Origin: CAZUZS01 sp964624795
Lineage (GTDB): Bacteria > Calditrichota > Calditrichia > RBG-13-44-9
Reading direction: 5' to 3'
NCBI GenBank assembly: GCA_964624795.1
Contig: CAZUZS010000130.1
Coordinates: 1-7,679, forward strand
Length of the DNA stretch: 7,679 nt
This document shows positions 7,050-7,679 of this stretch, piece after piece. The notes under the pieces are model-generated. The model saw only the letters and a program-made list of their open reading frames with translations. It ran no database searches and had not been told where the DNA came from. A program made the position numbers and the translations under genes. The first letter of the stretch is position 1. Each line of letters opens with the position of its first letter.

Positions 7050-7679
7050 CTATTTCATCAGAAAAATTTTCTGTGTCAGGATATTTCGGCCGGTTTTTAG
7101 CCGGACGAAATAGATGCCGCTGGGCAGCGCCGCTGCGTCGAAACGCTCTTCATAAATCCCGGGCTGGCACCTTTTAGCCCCAACGGCATGAACCAACTGG
7201 CCCCGGATATTGTAGATCTTCAGCGACATTTCCGCCGCCTCGCGCAATTGATAGCGAATTGTCGTTTCGGGATTAAACGGATTCGGATACACGCTCAGCT
7301 CCGCAGTTTGAATAAGCGCCACCGGCGATTCATTTCCAACCGGGGCTATCGAATTGGTGGAGCGGGTAAAATAGATCTCCCGTAATTCGGATTGAACACG
7401 GTCATCTTCCCAGGCCACGCACAGTGTGCCGGAACAATCGATAAGCGCGGATGGCACGCGCTGCGTGCCGGATTGGGAATCATCCACCCGGATGGCAGTT
7501 TCCCAGGTCATCCCGTTATCGGCAGAATAGGTGTAGTAAAGATCGAAATTCCAATCCCCGCTACTGACATCATCTACATAGAGTACGCTGAGAATACCGG
7601 AAGGATCGCATAAAATGAAAGCGTGGGTCTGCATTCCATTCACCCTCCGGTTTACCTGAACGTTAGGCAGCCAGGTCTG
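7050..7679 (-). CDS. Secreted Asp-box (BNR) beta-propeller protein with T9SS sorting domain, 3' part only
   Basis: The last 209 codons of a gene whose start lies beyond the right edge. The frame is open to base 7679, and the GTG at 7641-7643 is an internal valine. Visible residues 1-110 contain about two propeller blades. One carries a clear Asp-box (Ser-Ala-Asp-Asn-Gly-Met-Thr-Trp, residues 52-59). The other has a TLCVAWEDDR strand followed by EIYFTRS. These repeats are typical of sialidase-like/BNR proteins, many of which are only binding or structural. No sialidase catalytic residues are visible in this part, so an enzyme role cannot be claimed. Residues 129-209 form the T9SS type-A tail, starting at YPNPFNPETTIRYQL and ending KIFLMK, so the product is exported. 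It lies 65 bases upstream of the large T9SS-tailed gene in the same direction, possibly in one transcript. Confidence 0.9.
   Translation of the reverse strand, partial: QTWLPNVQVNRRVNGMQTHAFILCDPSGILSVLYVDDVSSGDWNFDLYYTYSADNGMTWETAIRVDDSQSGTQRVPSALIDCSGTLCVAWEDDRVQSELREIYFTRSTNSIAPVGNESPVALIQTAELSVYPNPFNPETTIRYQLREAAEMSLKIYNIRGQLVHAVGAKRCQPGIYEERFDAAALPSGIYFVRLKTGRNILTQKIFLMK

Noticed and set aside
7641..7643. GTG as the start codon of the propeller gene
   Set aside because: The frame stays open for 12 more codons to the window edge, the upstream GGAGG abuts the GTG with no spacer, and starting here would cut a propeller blade and remove any signal peptide.
1..7679. CRISPR array, insertion sequence or defence system
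   Set aside because: No regularly spaced direct repeats, transposase motifs or terminal inverted repeats were found by reading both strands.

Overview
The window looks like part of a bacterial genome from the FCB group (Bacteroidota, Ignavibacteriota, Calditrichota, Marinimicrobia, KSB1 and similar lineages), probably from a draft or metagenome assembly. The main reason is that both protein genes end in a type IX secretion system (T9SS) type-A sorting domain with the YPNPFNPxTTI signature. The run of exactly 100 Ns at 3634-3733 is a scaffold gap. The lineage cannot be fixed further from this sequence alone.

Layout from left to right. Positions 1-920 hold no convincing gene. The far left is very AT-rich (31 G/C in the first 120 bases by hand count), and 791-901 contains three short perfect inverted repeats in a row. 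A tRNA-Thr (anticodon CGU, encoded CCA) lies on the minus strand at 921-996, with a good sigma-70-type promoter just upstream at 1023-1051. A strong intrinsic terminator at 1222-1260 (minus strand) ends the transcript of the large gene.

Positions 1306-6984 (minus) encode one very large secreted protein, 1892 residues as assembled. It has a signal peptide followed only by beta-sandwich modules: five jelly-roll or cleaved-adhesin-like domains, two HYDIN/ASPM-type Ig domains, a CARDB domain, a lamin-tail domain interrupted by the gap, two carboxypeptidase-regulatory-like domains, an Ig-like domain split by an inserted module, and the T9SS tail. No catalytic domain is visible. Sixty-five bases upstream, running off the right edge, is the 3' part of a second minus-strand gene (7050-7679). 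Its product has Asp-box (BNR) beta-propeller repeats and its own T9SS tail.

The two genes share a direction, are separated by a short spacer with no visible terminator, and both send their products through T9SS to the cell surface or medium. They probably form an exported-protein cluster, perhaps for adhesion or glycan/polymer binding. This role is inferred from domain types and is not demonstrated. I see no phage, CRISPR, insertion sequence or defence system in the window. The most unusual points are the architecture of the large protein, especially the split Ig domain with a basic linker, and the hairpin cluster beside the tRNA.
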